Part shown: positions 32,260 to 43,710 of the stretch, in pieces
Numbering within the stretch: position 1 is the stretch's first letter
Layout: the number at the start of each line of letters is the position of its first letter
Assembly (NCBI GenBank): GCA_963971285.1
Contig: OZ020249.1
Span: forward strand, 2,356,001-2,420,000
DNA length: 64,000 bases
Reading direction: 5' to 3'
Origin: Astropecten irregularis
Taxonomy: Eukaryota; Echinodermata; Asteroidea; Paxillosida; Astropectinidae
Position numbers and translations under genes: made by a program
Notes under the pieces: generated by a model
The model's input: only the letters and a program-made list of their open reading frames with translations
Database searches by the model: none
What the model was told of the DNA's origin: nothing

Positions 32260-33340
32260 GACCAGTATTTTCATGTACAGAGCTCTGTACAAGTCAATGG
32301 GTTAGTGTGAGAAAGATTTTAGAAATCATATAAAAATCAAGTGATGACGTCGTCGTGACGTAACTTCATAATCACAATCTCCGACCTCTTTTTCCCCAAC
32401 CTGCCAAATTTCAGGACGATCGGCCATTCCTTCTATGTATTATAAAAATCACATTTTTTATGACGTCATGATGACGTCACAGTATTTTAATCTGCTCAGT
32501 GTTGATCTATGTTGTATGCTTGAGAATTATCAAAAAGAGATTCAAAGATATCTTGTTTTGTTAATTAGATATCGTTTAAAGAACTTCAATGACCCAAATG
32601 TTCAATAAATCATAAAAAATCAGAGGATGACGTCATGATGACGTCATTGCAATTTTTCGATATAACACTTCCCAACTTAGATACATACCAAGTTTCAACT
32701 TAATCAAACTTAGGGTTCGTTCATAATTGATGTCTGAAATTTGCCCCTTTAAGACACTGTCACGTGACACCTGATGACGTCATGGTTACGAAAAGTTTCA
32801 GCACACAACTTCCCTATATGGACTTCCTTCAGACCAAGTTTGGTTAAGATCGACTGTTTATAAATGACCAAAGTGGGGTTCAGAAGTTGATGTTTGACTC
32901 AAAATAACTCAAAAACGGAAGGATTTGGGCATATTAAACCTAGAAAGCTAAAAGATAGAGTAGTTCTTGGGCATTCAGAAAACATAAACGATGACGTAAT
33001 ACGGGCAATGTAGCGCCCTTTACGATTGATTAAAGATATACAGTGATTACGTAATACGAAAGTAAACAATGGATTTTCGCCAAATTTGGTAGGTGTGAAG
33101 CACTAATGCACCTTGACATGTATGTGAAGTTTGAAATCTGTGACGTCGTACAACCGGAAGTTATACTCTTTTAAAGGGAAAATGACGTAATTATTCAAAT
33201 ACTTGTACTGTGTACTCAGTAATTACATGACGTACATCAGTGAAAATTGCAAAATATTTACATTGTATTCATTAAATGACATCTGTAAATGTTCAGTTAC
33301 TTGTGATGAACTAACCGGAAGTTATTGTCCAGATAATGTT
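32260..33340 (+). repeat. R2 dispersed repeat, copy 2, with TGACGTCA palindromes
   Basis: Loosely repeated modules each carry one or two TGACGTCA octamers (about 32461, 32472, 32629, 32640, 32775) or near variants, followed by CCAAGTTT.A..TT.ATC blocks (32689, 32838). The right part (32880-33130) is the inverse of copy 1 at 21925-22165. No coding region is seen. Confidence 0.6.
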
Positions 33341-33736
33341 ATATATATTTAAAGGTGAAGCCATTTTCTATACCGTTCAGTCAGTGTACTGACGAATAAA
33401 GCAATCCGCATGATCAGTATTTGTTCAGTCACACAGTGTAAGTGTATTTCAATATGCCATTAATTGATCACATACGTTCCAACATGTTCACATAACAGTT
33501 CTACTACGAAATGAGACCCTGAACACCTAGTGTTTGTTCCCACAACCACAATGTCTAGTTTGTTAGGTGTTCGGGTTCAAGCCGAACACCTATGGTTTTT
33601 GTTTTGTTTATTCCGTTTGGTGAAATTTTGAAACCGGTTGGCTAAATCCAAAGCTGAAGCCCGGAAATCTGTTTTTTTGCACAGCACTAGTCTGTCATGG
33701 TGACTGCTATTGGCTTTATGTCTGGCTCGGTGTGAG
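33341..33736. other. non-genic tract
   Basis: Contains GACGAATAAAGCAATCC (AATAAA at about 33395) and nothing else recognisable. Confidence 0.35.
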
Positions 33737-34280
33737 TTAAAGGGAGCATATAGCATTTGCAAGGCTATTATTGAGTTTGAGACAAAAAATGGACTCAACA
33801 GTTCAAAAACAGTGCAAAAAGTCACCATGGAAAATCTTGGTGCATCAGATGCTGGGTTTTTCAAGGAAATCAAGATTTAGTGTCTTTTCCGAAGATCGTT
33901 CGTCCGAACGATTTTTGGAACAAACATAAACATGATAAAGGACACTCTCACTTGAGTTGTTTTAGTTAAATCTTTCACTTAAGGTATGAAGGTGGTGCTG
34001 GTAGAAACATACTGTGAAAATATTTCCACCCGAAATGCTGTATTTATCCAGAAATTAGTAAAACAAAGACTGAAAACAGCTTTGATCTTGGGGGGAAGAT
34101 CAAAACCATTCTTCATGTTTTATAAGAAAAGTTGAGTCGGGTTTTCGCTATTTTCTCGCGTGACTCAGATGTGCGATTGAGCTCAAATTTTCACAGGTTT
34201 ATTATTTCATGTACATGTTTGATCAGACAAAGTATGAGTGCTGTCCTGTGACCTTTACCAATCATGTATTATACCTCCAA
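33737..34280 (+). mobile_element. R3 MITE-like repeat, copy 1 (long form)
   Basis: It begins TTAAAGGGAGCATATAG and ends near CCAATCATGTATTATACCTC. It shares TGGACTCAACAGTTC, AATCTTGG.TCATCAGATGC, GTGTCTTTTCC.AAGATCG and TTGAGTCGGGTTTTCGC with copy 2 at 34895-35210. It is longer by blocks at about 33930-34095 and 34190-34255. Confidence 0.7.
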
Positions 34281-34365
34281 TAGGTATTTCTGTACCTGGC
34301 TTGTATGTCACTGTTAGATCATATGGTTGGAGTCTCAGTAACATGGCTTGTAGCCTCATAGGTGC

Positions 34366-34779
34366 TTAGAGGAGTGGCTTGCTGTATATGGCCTGCAATG
34401 GCTTGTGGTCACTTTCCACGATCACTAGTTTGCCAAATATATAGTGGTGGAACTTTGTACAGCAGTGAATTATGGCTAACATCTCCTTCTCAAATTGCCT
34501 GTAGCACTTTTCGGTTTTGTTCAAGGCTCTGGATGTGTATGCAATGGGTGTACTATTTTGCAGTTGCACACCTCTGCAGTTGAAGCTGCTGAGGTTGATG
34601 TCTTTTCGCACGTCATAGTAGGCGAGGGCTGGTGTGCTGCTGCACAGCTGTCGTAACTTAGCGAAGCTCTTCTGCTGTGGTTTATCCCAGTGGAACTCAA
34701 CTTCTTTCTTTGTGAGCTCACGTAGTGGTGCATCAATTTCACTGAGGCTGGGAATAAACTTAGCTAAGTACTGGACCAT
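34366..34779 (-). pseudogene. gypsy G3 connection and RNase H
   Basis: The open frame of 137 residues has QYLAKFIPSLSEIDAPLREL, FAKLRQLCSSTPALAYYD, SRALNKTEKCYRQFEKEMLA (catalytic Glu) and VESDHKPLQAI (catalytic Asp). The usual DAS motif is altered (LSSFNCRGVQLQ), so the first catalytic residue is lost. Confidence 0.82.
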
Positions 34780-34894
34780 TCCAAGGAAGCGTCTGACGTC
34801 TTCCTTGCTCTGTGGTGCTAGAAGCTCTTGAACTGCTCTGACCTTTTCGGGGTCGTGAAGAAGACCGTTGTCTGTCAGGACATGCCCAACCTAC

Positions 34895-35210
34895 TTAAAG
34901 GGAGCATATAGGATTTGCAAGGCCTCCAAAAAATAATGATTGAGTTTAAGACAGAAAATGGACTCAACAGTTCGTAAACAGTGCAAACAGTCACCATGGG
35001 AAATCTTGGTTCATCAGATGCTTGGTTTTTCAAGCAAATCAAGATTTAGTGTCTTTTCCAAAGATCGTTCGTCCTAACAATTTTTGGAACAAACATAAAG
35101 TTAACTATTCTTCATGTTTTATAAGAAAAATTGAGTCGGGTTTTCGCTATTTTCTCGTGACTCATATGTCTGATTGAGCTCAAATTACCAATCATGTATT
35201 GTACCTTTAA
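34895..35210. mobile_element. R3 MITE copy 2 with TTAA duplication, inside G3 RT
   Basis: TTAA at 34895-34898 and at 35207-35210 flank inverted AGG.. / ..CCT ends. The element interrupts RT at a conserved spot. Removing it with one TTAA brings KKKEV and VGHVLTD into one frame apart from a point stop. That supports a genuine 4-bp TTAA target site, so R3 behaves as a TTAA-specific (piggyBac-type) MITE. Confidence 0.75.
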
Positions 35211-35649
35211 CTTCCTTCTTCTTGATCTGACACTTCTCAAAATTCAGTTTGAGGTTCTAGCTCTCTCGATGTCTTTCATGATCTTGTCATGATGAGCTTT
35301 GTATCTGCCAGCGATGAGAATGGCATCCATCACAGCTCAGAGCTCATCGATACCTTTGAGCATGGTATCCATGATGCGCTGGAATAATTCGGGTGCGCTT
35401 TTTATGCCAAATGGGAGCCTCAACCATCTGTAACTCTCCACTGGTGTGTTGAATGTTGTCACCAGGCTGGATTTAATTCATAGTCAAGCTTGATTTGCAG
35501 AAATCCTGACTTGGCGTCTATGACGGAGGAAATCTTCGAGATTCGAAGTGCTGCCGCTACCTCTTCAACCGTGGGTATGGGGTAGTGCTCTCGTCTGATC
35601 GCTTTGCTCAGGTCTTTGGGATATGAGCAAATTCAAATTTTGTTGTTTT

Positions 35650-35800
35650 TGGTGGTGGCGCAATCTTAGAGAATATTCAGAGTTGCTCATGAATGGACTT
35701 GCTTATCATTACAGGATTTTGCGACGTCAAAAACAGATTTCTTACTGCAAAATCTGTACTGGCCACCCCAAAAATACAAGTTACTGTTGAGCCCTTGTGT
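35650..35800 (+). repeat. R1 dispersed repeat, partial copy d
   Basis: Shares GGCGCAA.CTTAG, AGAATATT.AGAGT.GCTCATGA and ACAGATT.CTTACTGCAAAATCTG with copy e at 38395. Only the outer end is present. Confidence 0.6.
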
Positions 35801-36021
35801 AGTGAGTTTACTTCATAACATTGTGCACATCTCTGCACTGTTTGTGATGTATGTACACATAATCCTTTTCAAAGTTGACCAAATGTCATTGGTAGTCCTT
35901 GGCTGATGGAAGGTCATATATCTGAGACATTGGAACACCATCTCAGTCTGTTGTTGTTTCTAAAAATGTACATTTAATTATGTCAGGTTTAATGTTGCTT
36001 TTTCTCTTTTGAATTTCCTAG

Positions 36022-36138
36022 AGGGCAGCACATTTGATGACTGGGCAACACCTGCTCCTCTGGCAGAGAGTAAGACAAAACTGCGCCACAGACAAACAGG
36101 GAGATGTCAAAGCTCAGCCCAGGCCAGTGTCAATGAAG
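36022..36138 (+). other. candidate internal exon, unknown gene
   Basis: A strong pyrimidine tract (TTTTTCTCTTTTG..TTTCCTAG at about 35998-36021) and a donor GAAG-GTGACT at 36138 bracket 117 bp. Two of the three frames are open, one reading STFDDWATPAPLAESKTKL (phase 1 to phase 1). No family is recognised. It lies between repeats, with no partner exon found within a few kb. Confidence 0.3.
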
Positions 36139-36345
36139 GTGACTGATATTATAACCATTTTATGTTATATTAGTTAACAGTTTTGGCATATTGCCAACAC
36201 AATGATAAAAAGCTTGGAGTAAGGAGGGCCTGACGCGCTTCAATCCTAGCAGGATCTTTATTGAAGGCTAAATGACAAGATGACAAGAACATGCAAGTAA
36301 AGATACTCATAAATGAATGAGAGGATCGGGACAAAAATGGGGTTC

Positions 36346-36370
36346 GGGGGGGGGGGGGGGGGGGGGGGGG
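36346..36370 (+). repeat. 25-base guanine run
   Basis: An uninterrupted G tract. It may form quadruplex structure or, equally, mark an unreliable assembly. The proline-rich minus-strand frame over it is an artefact of the run. Confidence 0.9.
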
Positions 36371-36474
36371 CCAAGGGTAGGCAAGTAGGGTCAGGTAAAG
36401 GGGGATCTGAGATAGATCAAAGGTGGACAATAACAAAGGCATGGAGAAGAGTGAGGCTTGGGAAGTGGGATTAA

Positions 36475-37141
36475 CCGCCGTTTCAGACAGGCGTGCCAGC
36501 GTTGATTGAGGAGCGACCCTAGGTCGACTCAATTCAGATTTTGGTTTCAGACAGGCAAACTTAATACATTGGAATGGAGTTACTCTACAACTAGGCCGAC
36601 AAACATACAAACAATGCGGCCATAGCAACAGCTCTGTTGGGGCGGTGTTGTTTACGTTTCAGACTGTGCATTGTCGACTTGGTTGTTGCGAGGAGGAAAT
36701 TAAATGGACATTAAGCATAATGTACTTCGATTTTGACTGTTCTTATCGTATATATACACAACCGTCACAACTGGCATTGTGACCATCATATTTTTTGTTT
36801 TTTACTATTAGGCCTACCCCATATGCATTGTGGGATATCACTGCAGTTCACTGCTTATTTGCATACATTTACATACATATTGCATGTCGCTCTAGCTGGT
36901 TGCTCCTAATTGTTTCAGATGTCAAACTTTCTATGTACAGTACTTATAAATTCAAATCTTGCCTTTCAATGGGAGACTTTGGAGAACCGGTCTTCAAGTC
37001 AACAGCGCACGCGCAAAACAATGCGCGCATGCTCACAATTGCGCAAGCATGGTTTGTGCGTGCGTTGTTGACTCAAGACCGATTCTCCAAAGTCTCCCAT
37101 TGGTTCGGCGCGACGCTGGCATGCCTGTCTGAAACAGGGGT
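36475..37141. mobile_element. TIR element with GTTTCAGACAGGC ends and internal palindrome
   Basis: GTTTCAGACAGGC.TGCCAGCGT at the left is mirrored by the right end at 37140. TAA lies at both borders, possibly a 3-bp Harbinger-type duplication. Inside, 36969-37100 is itself a 132-bp palindrome (ATGGGAGACTTTGGAGAACC at the left arm). Non-coding. Confidence 0.65.
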
Positions 37142-37456
37142 AGTAAAGTTATTATGGTAGTACAGAAGGAAAGAGGATTACAGAAGATGGAGAAGTGTGT
37201 GTACAAAGATGCGGAGGTGGGGGGGGGGATTGAGAATACCTGAAGATGAATGAAAAGGAGACAACAAAACAATTGTGGTAGTCATTTCCTTCCTGGATAA
37301 TGAGGCCATGGCAAAATGTCCATCCGTACTTTCTTCCTGCCAAGCCTGACCAAGTCTCTGCGGTGGCCAAGTAAGTAAATGCCCTGCAAGATCACTAGGC
37401 CATGATCAACCCCTGATTTGTCTGCAGTTTTGTGATACCTAGATGCGTATTACATA

Positions 37457-37576
37457 GGGCCTGTTTGTTTAACGCAAAGGATCCGATATTTGGGGATCCA
37501 CCTCCTATGCAGGGTACGCTAAAATGGGATCCGGATCCGCAATTTTCATAATCCTGTGCATTAAACAAACAGGCCC
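37457..37576. mobile_element. 120-bp MITE with GGGCCTGTTTGTTTAA ends
   Basis: GGGCCTGTTTGTTTAA at the left and its exact complement at the right, with GGATCC repeats in the middle. No target duplication could be fixed. Confidence 0.75.
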
Positions 37577-37599
37577 TTGGCCTTGGACTTTATCTATTC

Positions 37600-38394
37600 T
37601 TATCAATAAGAACCTGCTGAATCCGAATATGACTGTTCCCACTTGCAAAAGTGCATGCAGAAGGGCACTGAAACAACTATGAACAAATTATAAAATCAAC
37701 ACAATCAAAATAAAAAGGGAAATCAGAAAAGTGGTATAACAATGCATCTGGAATGGGAAAAAAGTAAATTACAACGCTCAGTTAGTAAAAAAGAATCGTG
37801 TTCAAACACACCATCAGCTGCATCATAACCTTTACAACGTATCTTTTAAGTAGAGACTTTAATGTGAGTCAGCTTCTGTCTTTTTTCTTTGTAATGTCTG
37901 TGTCAATTTTTTGTAGGCTACCATGTAACATAATTAACATCCGATTGTCAAACCGATCAGCGCGCAATCACTAGCTGAGCTCTGCATGCGTGCGTAGCAC
38001 ACATGCATACAATCAGCACAGACAGCTCGTGTACATGTATGCGTACAAATTTGGTGCATGTGATTGCTCCCGCTGCGTCGCATTCGGCGTGGATTCCACG
38101 CTGCATGTAGGGAGTACTATACAGCTCATCTCCTGAAAGTGATTTGATGTGTGATTTTCATGCATGTATTTATGTATGTATGGGACGATTTTTGTAATTG
38201 TCTGGGAATCAGATTTGCATATGTTAATTTAGGTAGTGTGTCAGTGCATGTTGCTAGCTATCATTAGATCATGAACATTGAGCATGCAGTAGAAGTGGAT
38301 CACAGATTGAGCGACATCAAATTTACAAAGCTTATTTGATAAAGATGCATTACTAGTTATGTAAGTAGTATCGGGAATATTGAATTTTTTGTGC
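37600..38394. other. non-genic tract
   Basis: No gene, repeat family or TIR is recognised; TACATGTA- and ATGCATGC-type words are common. Confidence 0.4.
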
Positions 38395-38950
38395 TGGCGC
38401 AACCTTAGTTACAGAATATTTAGAGTCACTCATGAGCAGCTTTGCAAAGGGTGACAGCCTTTTGGAGATATCAAAAGCATAGATTCTTACTTCAAAATCT
38501 CTATTTTTCTCCTGTACCCAGGCTGGCTGCGAGGTAGCCAAGGTACCAATTGCTACTTGACAGCACAACATACAGAGTCACGTTGTACGAACGTTTATTG
38601 TAGGCTTGCTGCGCTGAGTTGTCTACACGTGTTTTAGACTCGACTTTGTTTGTCCACAGTATCCGAAATCGTGGGTATTTAGTATGTGCGTGACCCACCG
38701 ATACCAGTTAAAGAACCTTAAAGAATCAAGATGGCAATCAAGGCTGGCTCCGTGCAACATATATGCAGCGTGCGCGATGTTTATGTTTTCTCCAATGTAT
38801 TCCTTGGTTGTGCCGGAAGGGTTTTCAGGATATTTTGGGACTTACTACCATATGGGAAAAGTGGATTTCAACTTAGCCAAATCAGACAAAACAACCGAGT
38901 GGAGTTCAAGTGAGATTTACTTGATCAGGAAAATATGATTTACGGTACCG
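38395..38950 (-). repeat. R1 dispersed repeat, copy e
   Basis: The outer end GGCGCAACCTTAG..AGAATATTTAGAGTCACTC matches copy d. The inner end AAACAACCGAGTGGAGTTCAAG and TTGATCAGGAAAATATGATT match copy a. It is one of the longest copies and ends near a G13 run at about 38967. Confidence 0.6.
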
Positions 38951-39059
38951 TTTTTTTTTACGGAATGGGGGGGGGGGGGATACCGCAATGTTAAAAAATA
39001 TAAGAAAAGAAAATGATGACTTCGTAGTGATCAGGATTTACACATTTTTTTCGATTTTT

Positions 39060-39815
39060 TAAAAACTTGCTCTCACATCCTTGTATGATGGATAGGTGCA
39101 CTGTACAGGGTGAACAGTACCAGTCTAGCAACTGAACCTTGTAGTACTCTGTAAACGACATTGGATGGTGTACAGACATGCTGTTTGATACCCAGTGATT
39201 GAGTTCGGTCATGTAGATACATACATGTACGACTGTAGCCATTTCAGAGGTGTGCCTGTTATGCTGAAGTGATTGTACAGATGATCAAGTAATAGCTGGT
39301 GGTCAATGGTATCAAATGCAGATCTGAACTGAAATCCAGCAGCACCAACCCAGCCTTGTCGTGTTTGTCCAAGGCCATTGAATTGTCATAGTAGACTCGA
39401 ACAAGGACCACCTTGGCCCTAGTGGAGGCTTAGGAGTGATGGACTCCAGTCCTTCACGAAGCTTGACAATTTTACTCCTGAAGAAAACTGTGAACATATC
39501 AGCAAGTACTTTCAGACAGTCGTTGGTTGGTACATGTAAGCCCTTCGTCACTTTTGGAGTTAAAGGTTTTTCTATGATACAGAAGAGATCATGTTGATTG
39601 TCTTCGGCTACCTGGTTGCAGTGAAATTTAGTTTTGGAAGAGTTTAGGAGATTTGTGTATTTAATGCATTTTTGAATTTCCGTTCACACTTGCGACACGC
39701 CTGTTTGGCTGCACAAATGCTATTAGTGTACCATGGTGCATGTTGTCGAAGAATATCATTCCAATCTGTCGCTGACGCATACTTGTCAAGAATACCGGTG
39801 AGTGTGCTATTGTCA
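39060..39815 (-). pseudogene. non-LTR retrotransposon RT fragment (CR1-like)
   Basis: The minus strand, with stops and shifts, reads APWYTNSICAAKQACRKCER, typical of the endonuclease-RT linker. Further down comes SAFDTIDHQLLLDHL, then PLKWLQSY, the first catalytic Asp block of LINE RT. The remainder is decayed. Confidence 0.72.
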
Positions 39816-39903
39816 ATTCAAATAAGGTGATCGGGATTAGATTCAGTTGATAATAACAGTGGAGACGATCTGATATCATCGTGAAATTTCATCCTTGTCA
39901 ATG

Positions 39904-40610
39904 TCACAGAGTTTGCGAGAGATGACTCGCTTTGTGCATGGAGCAGGACGACCAATGTGCTACTGACGATTCAAACAAGCTGATCAGTTGACAAGAACAG
40001 TGGAGTTGATCTGATATCATCGGGTGAAGTGGGGAGGATGTTGTGTGTGGTCTCCCTGCAAACTGTGGTCCATTGCCAGATATTATTTCAACTTGAGCTC
40101 CTAGAAAGCTGAATGTACGGGAGGTGACACCAGCTACTAATGCACTTGAGGTGTTCAACGTCTTGTTAACAACTGAGTCAGTCCCATCTGCTTGTATCTC
40201 GAATATGTCAGTTCTGAGTTTTGTCCGGGCATTGGACGGTATGTCATGGGGATGCAGAGGTTCCTTCTGCTGTTTAGGCTGTACTTCTTGACAAAAAGTG
40301 CACGCTGTGACAGTGTTGTCAACATGTTTGCTGATGTTAGGCCAGTAGGCTGATTCTGTAACAAGCAATCTGGTCTACTCTGTGCCCATGTGTCCTGCAT
40401 GTAGCTGTTGAAGGATGTCTTGCTGTAGCAATGCTGGTATGATAACCTGTCACTCCACATGATATTTCCAGCTCATCTCTGTATGACCAGTATGGACGTC
40501 GATCTCTGGGCAATTCAGAGATAGTGTCTGGTAGGGCTGAGTTATCACGGAATCTTTTTGTTCCAGAACCAGACCAAGTTTTTCATGCGGGATCCGATGT
40601 TCCGTGTTCA
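39904..40610 (-). pseudogene. gypsy integrase fragment, same family as the 43.7-49.7 kb element
   Basis: The frame reads YWPNISKHVDNTVTACTFCQ, PKQQKEPLHPHDIPS and AGVTSRTFSFLGAQVEI, then SGNGPQFAGR. The zinc-binding C..C and the core match the integrase at 44478-45505 closely. It retains the stretch just upstream of HVDNTV that is deleted in that element. A partial repeat of about 70 bp (GTTGATAA..ACAGTGGAG..GATCTGATATCATCG) occurs at 39847-39881 and 39984-40022. Confidence 0.8.
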
Positions 40611-40654
40611 CGAACAATGAACTACTTTGGTGACCCAAAAGAAATAAAGAAAAG

Positions 40655-41115
40655 CATAGAAAATTCCGACATCGAACATGTGCGAAAACTTGGTTAGTGT
40701 GTCGAGTGTTACACCGATGTAAACCGATCTGTAAAATATTCCTTCAGAAGTACCATAAATTGCATTTTCCTGATCAGCTTAATCTTACTTGAATTTCACT
40801 CAGTCATTTTGTCCTATTGGCTAAGTAGAAACATTGTGAAATTCTCCTGAAATCTACAGTCACATTGTGAGTAGGATGTAAGTGTAACGCCATTGAATTT
40901 CCCATGCCTGGTTCTGCTACTCCGCACAAAGTGCACCAGCAAAAGTCACAACCATATTCGTCGGCAGGAAGCTTTCTTTATCATGTATATCCACATGTGT
41001 ACAGTACACAACATGTACAATGTGTGTATGTGGCATGACCACGGCTGAGCTCGGTACGTGGACGCGCGGCAGGTTCGGTACAGATTTTGTGGTAAGAAAT
41101 CAGCTTTTGACATCA
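40655..41115 (+). repeat. R1 dispersed repeat, copy f
   Basis: Contains AATTGCATTTTCCTGATCAG, CTTGAATTTCACTCAGTCAT, TTTTGTCC and GGCTAAGTAGAAAC. It ends GGTACAGATTTTGTGGTAAG, AAATCAGCTTTTGACATC, giving both ends of the family in one copy. Confidence 0.65.
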
Positions 41116-41116
41116 C

Positions 41117-41950
41117 ATGCAGAATGTTGCTGGTAAAACATCCGCAAGAGTATGCCTCCTACGCAAACTGTTCGGCCACGACTGGGGAGCTGATTTCTCC
41201 ACTCTTTGCTCCTCGTCACTTGCCCTTGTCTATGCTCCTGCTGAGTACTGTTTCTCTGCCTGGGGGCGTAGCCGTCACACCATCAAAGTAGATGCACACC
41301 TCAACTCTGCCATTCGCATCATCACAGGTTGCATGAAACCCATTCCCACCCATCAGCTCCCGGTCCTAGCAGGTATCCCACCCCACAACCTCAGAGGGGA
41401 TGCTGCCACAAGGCAGGCAGCTCTCAAGGCAGCCATGGAAGAATCACACCCTCTCCATACAAAGATCAAGGCTGCCCTCCCAAGACAACGCCTCAAAAGC
41501 AGACAACCCTTCATCAGATCTGCCCAAGACTTCACTGCAGAGGACAGGAACCACAGCAGGAAAGTCTGGCTCTCTAACAAGTGGAACAAACAGCAGCCAG
41601 CAGGCAGACTCTCCAACATGCTGCCACCTACATCCCACCTTCTTGGCAGTGATCTCCCACGCAGAGAATGGTGCCGCCTGAATCGACTCCGCACCGGTAT
41701 CGGTTTCCATGCAAGCCTGCATGCATCTGTGGAACCTCTCAAACACAGACAGATGTGACTGCGGCCAGGTCCAGACAGCCGAGCACCTGGTTGAGCACTG
41801 CACCTTCCATTGCCTGGAAGGTGGTTGGACTGCTCTCTATAGCCTTACACCATGCGCCAGGTCCTGGCTGAGAGATGCTACCTTCCCTTCTTAGGAAAAC
41901 ATGATCAGATCTAACGATTAATGACTACAAGCAAGAAGAAGAAGAAGAGA
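41117..41950 (+). pseudogene. non-LTR retrotransposon ORF2 3' end
   Basis: The frame reads KTSARVCLLRKLFG, LALVYAPAEYCFSAW, HLNSAIRIITGC and LPVLAGIPPHNLRG, all conserved post-RT blocks. Near 41690 come RLNRLRTGIG and, after a frameshift, CDCGQVQTAEHLVEHC, the C-terminal Cys/His motif of such proteins. The copy ends with ATTAATGACTACAAGC and an (AAG)n tail at 41930-41950, the 3' terminus of the insertion. It is 5'-truncated at about 41105, next to R1 copy f. Confidence 0.87.
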
Positions 41951-42934
41951 AGCTTTTGACATCGCTAGTTTTTTGCTACAAAAACTATACAGGATGTCCC
42001 AGAAAAAACGAGACCGAGATTTGTCAGTGTTTAGTCTTATTCTAAGTTCACTTTTGGAAAAAATGACACATATCTGGAAAGCTTATATCCTCAGCTCTCA
42101 TTTTATACCATCCATATGATCCATACTTCACGCATGAGCGAGTAAGGACAATATGAAGCAAAAAAAAGTAATTTGCACAACGATATTATCATTTTAAAGA
42201 ATCAATCACATTTCTAGAAACTACATTTTTTGGCCTTTCAAATGATGCCTCAGTCAAGAAAAATGAGCAAGGTATGACAGAGATTTCTGCCTTTAAAATG
42301 GATTGAAAATTCATGTTTTTCAAATCCTTCATTTATACCTGACCGATTTTTTGTATGAATGGATGCGGATATGGCCATTATGTCCATTAAGAACACTCTA
42401 CTGTTCCTTCTTTCTAGCCCGGATTTAATCACTAAGTCATGGACAAGTACGCATAATTTTGCATCAACATAGCTTTGTCAGTGCTATTTTGTTTGTTTGA
42501 GATGTAATACGTAAGGGCAGAAAAATAACTTTTTGACAGTAGGATTTTCCCGCCACATTGCCCCAAATGCTTTCATATCTATTAACTCGAAATTCAGATA
42601 TTATTGTGATTTTTTTTTCTTTTGGTTGCACTGCTTTCTTTTCTATTCTTTTTATTCTCTCATGCGTGAAGTATGAATCTCATGAGAGGTATGTAATTGA
42701 AGAGAGGGAACTAAGCTTTCTAGATGTATCATTTATTAATCAAGATTGTGTGATTAATCATAACAAGTTTATTTAATCTCCGCATCCTTTCCGGTGAAAA
42801 ATCAGTCAGGTGTGAAAAAAGGATTTGAAAAACAAAACAAAAAAATAACATGAAAATTCAATCCATATTTAATGGCAGATATCTCTGTCATCCCTTGCTC
42901 ATTTTTCTTGACCGAGGCATCATTTGAAAGGCCA

Positions 42935-43584
42935 GCGGCCGATTTCACGAAACGCTAAGACACGTCTTAGGAAGGGTAACTCGTCCTATGTCAGGACGCG
43001 TCCAAGGATCGATTTCACCAAAGTTGAGACGCGTTCAATGCATCTCAACTTCCATAGCAACGCGGCTGAACTCGTCTTAACTTAGGATGGGACTGAGGGT
43101 CGTCTTATCTGCATGAACATGTACATATTAAATACTGAATAGCAACAATGGCTATCTAGTGGGGAACTCCACTAGATAGTTTAAATGACGAGGAAATTAG
43201 CAGATAGTTCCATTAAAATGGGATTATTCCATAATTTATTATTGAATTGTAGCCCATCACCCATGAGTACGTTACGAGCTATAGCAAATATTTCAGCAGA
43301 CGAAAAGTTTTCGCCCGAAAGAACAACCAATCAGCCTCTTGAATTTACTTTATGCTACGCACTTAAAACTACGACTGTTGCATGCATTTGCTCCAATTTT
43401 CAATCAAACATGGTACAGCCGTTGCATTTTGTAATGCCATCCGCGTAAGACTGATCTTGCGTAAGACGTGCTTGGTGAAATAGGTTTTAGGACGCGTCAT
43501 AGCTAAGATCGATCTTAGAGCCGGAACTCTTCCTAAGTCCTAAGATCGATCCTAAGATAAGAAGAGTTTGGTAAAATCGGCCGC
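42935..43584. mobile_element. 650-bp MITE with GCGGCCGATTT ends
   Basis: GCGGCCGATTTCACGAAAC at the left pairs with GTTTGGTAAAATCGGCCGC at the right. The interior has CCTAAGATCGATCTTA-type and GACGCGTC words on both sides. It sits within the right arm of the foldback element, so it inserted later. Target duplication is not certain. Confidence 0.75.
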
Positions 43585-43710
43585 AGGAAAAGCAGTTTTT
43601 AGAAATGTGATTGATTCTTTAAAATAAAAATATCGTTGTGCAAATTACCTTTGATAGCCTTGCTTCAAATTGTCTTTACTCGCTCATGCGTGAAGTATGT
43701 ATCATATGAC

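Larger units (their letters stand above)
34300..35640 (-). mobile_element. gypsy relic G3 (RT and RNase H)
   Basis: The minus strand shows RT at 35210-35640 (SVIDAKSGFLQIKLDYE; the active-site equivalent reads VMDAILI, so YxDD is lost). After the R3 insertion come VLTDNGLLHDPEKV, FLGMVQYLAKFIPSLSEI and DAPLRELTKK, and then RNase H (34779-34366). The element is riddled with stops in the RT part. LTRs, gag and integrase are absent. Confidence 0.82.

Noticed and set aside
33390-33500. Solo LTR suggested by GACGAATAAAGC and nearby TG/CA
   Set aside because: No flanking duplication, PBS or second copy was found.
36170-36628. 152-codon minus-strand frame with polyproline
   Set aside because: The proline run is the G25 homopolymer, and the flanks belong to a TIR element.
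41353-41803. Long minus-strand frames
   Set aside because: They are antisense to a LINE ORF2 that has clear conserved motifs on the plus strand.
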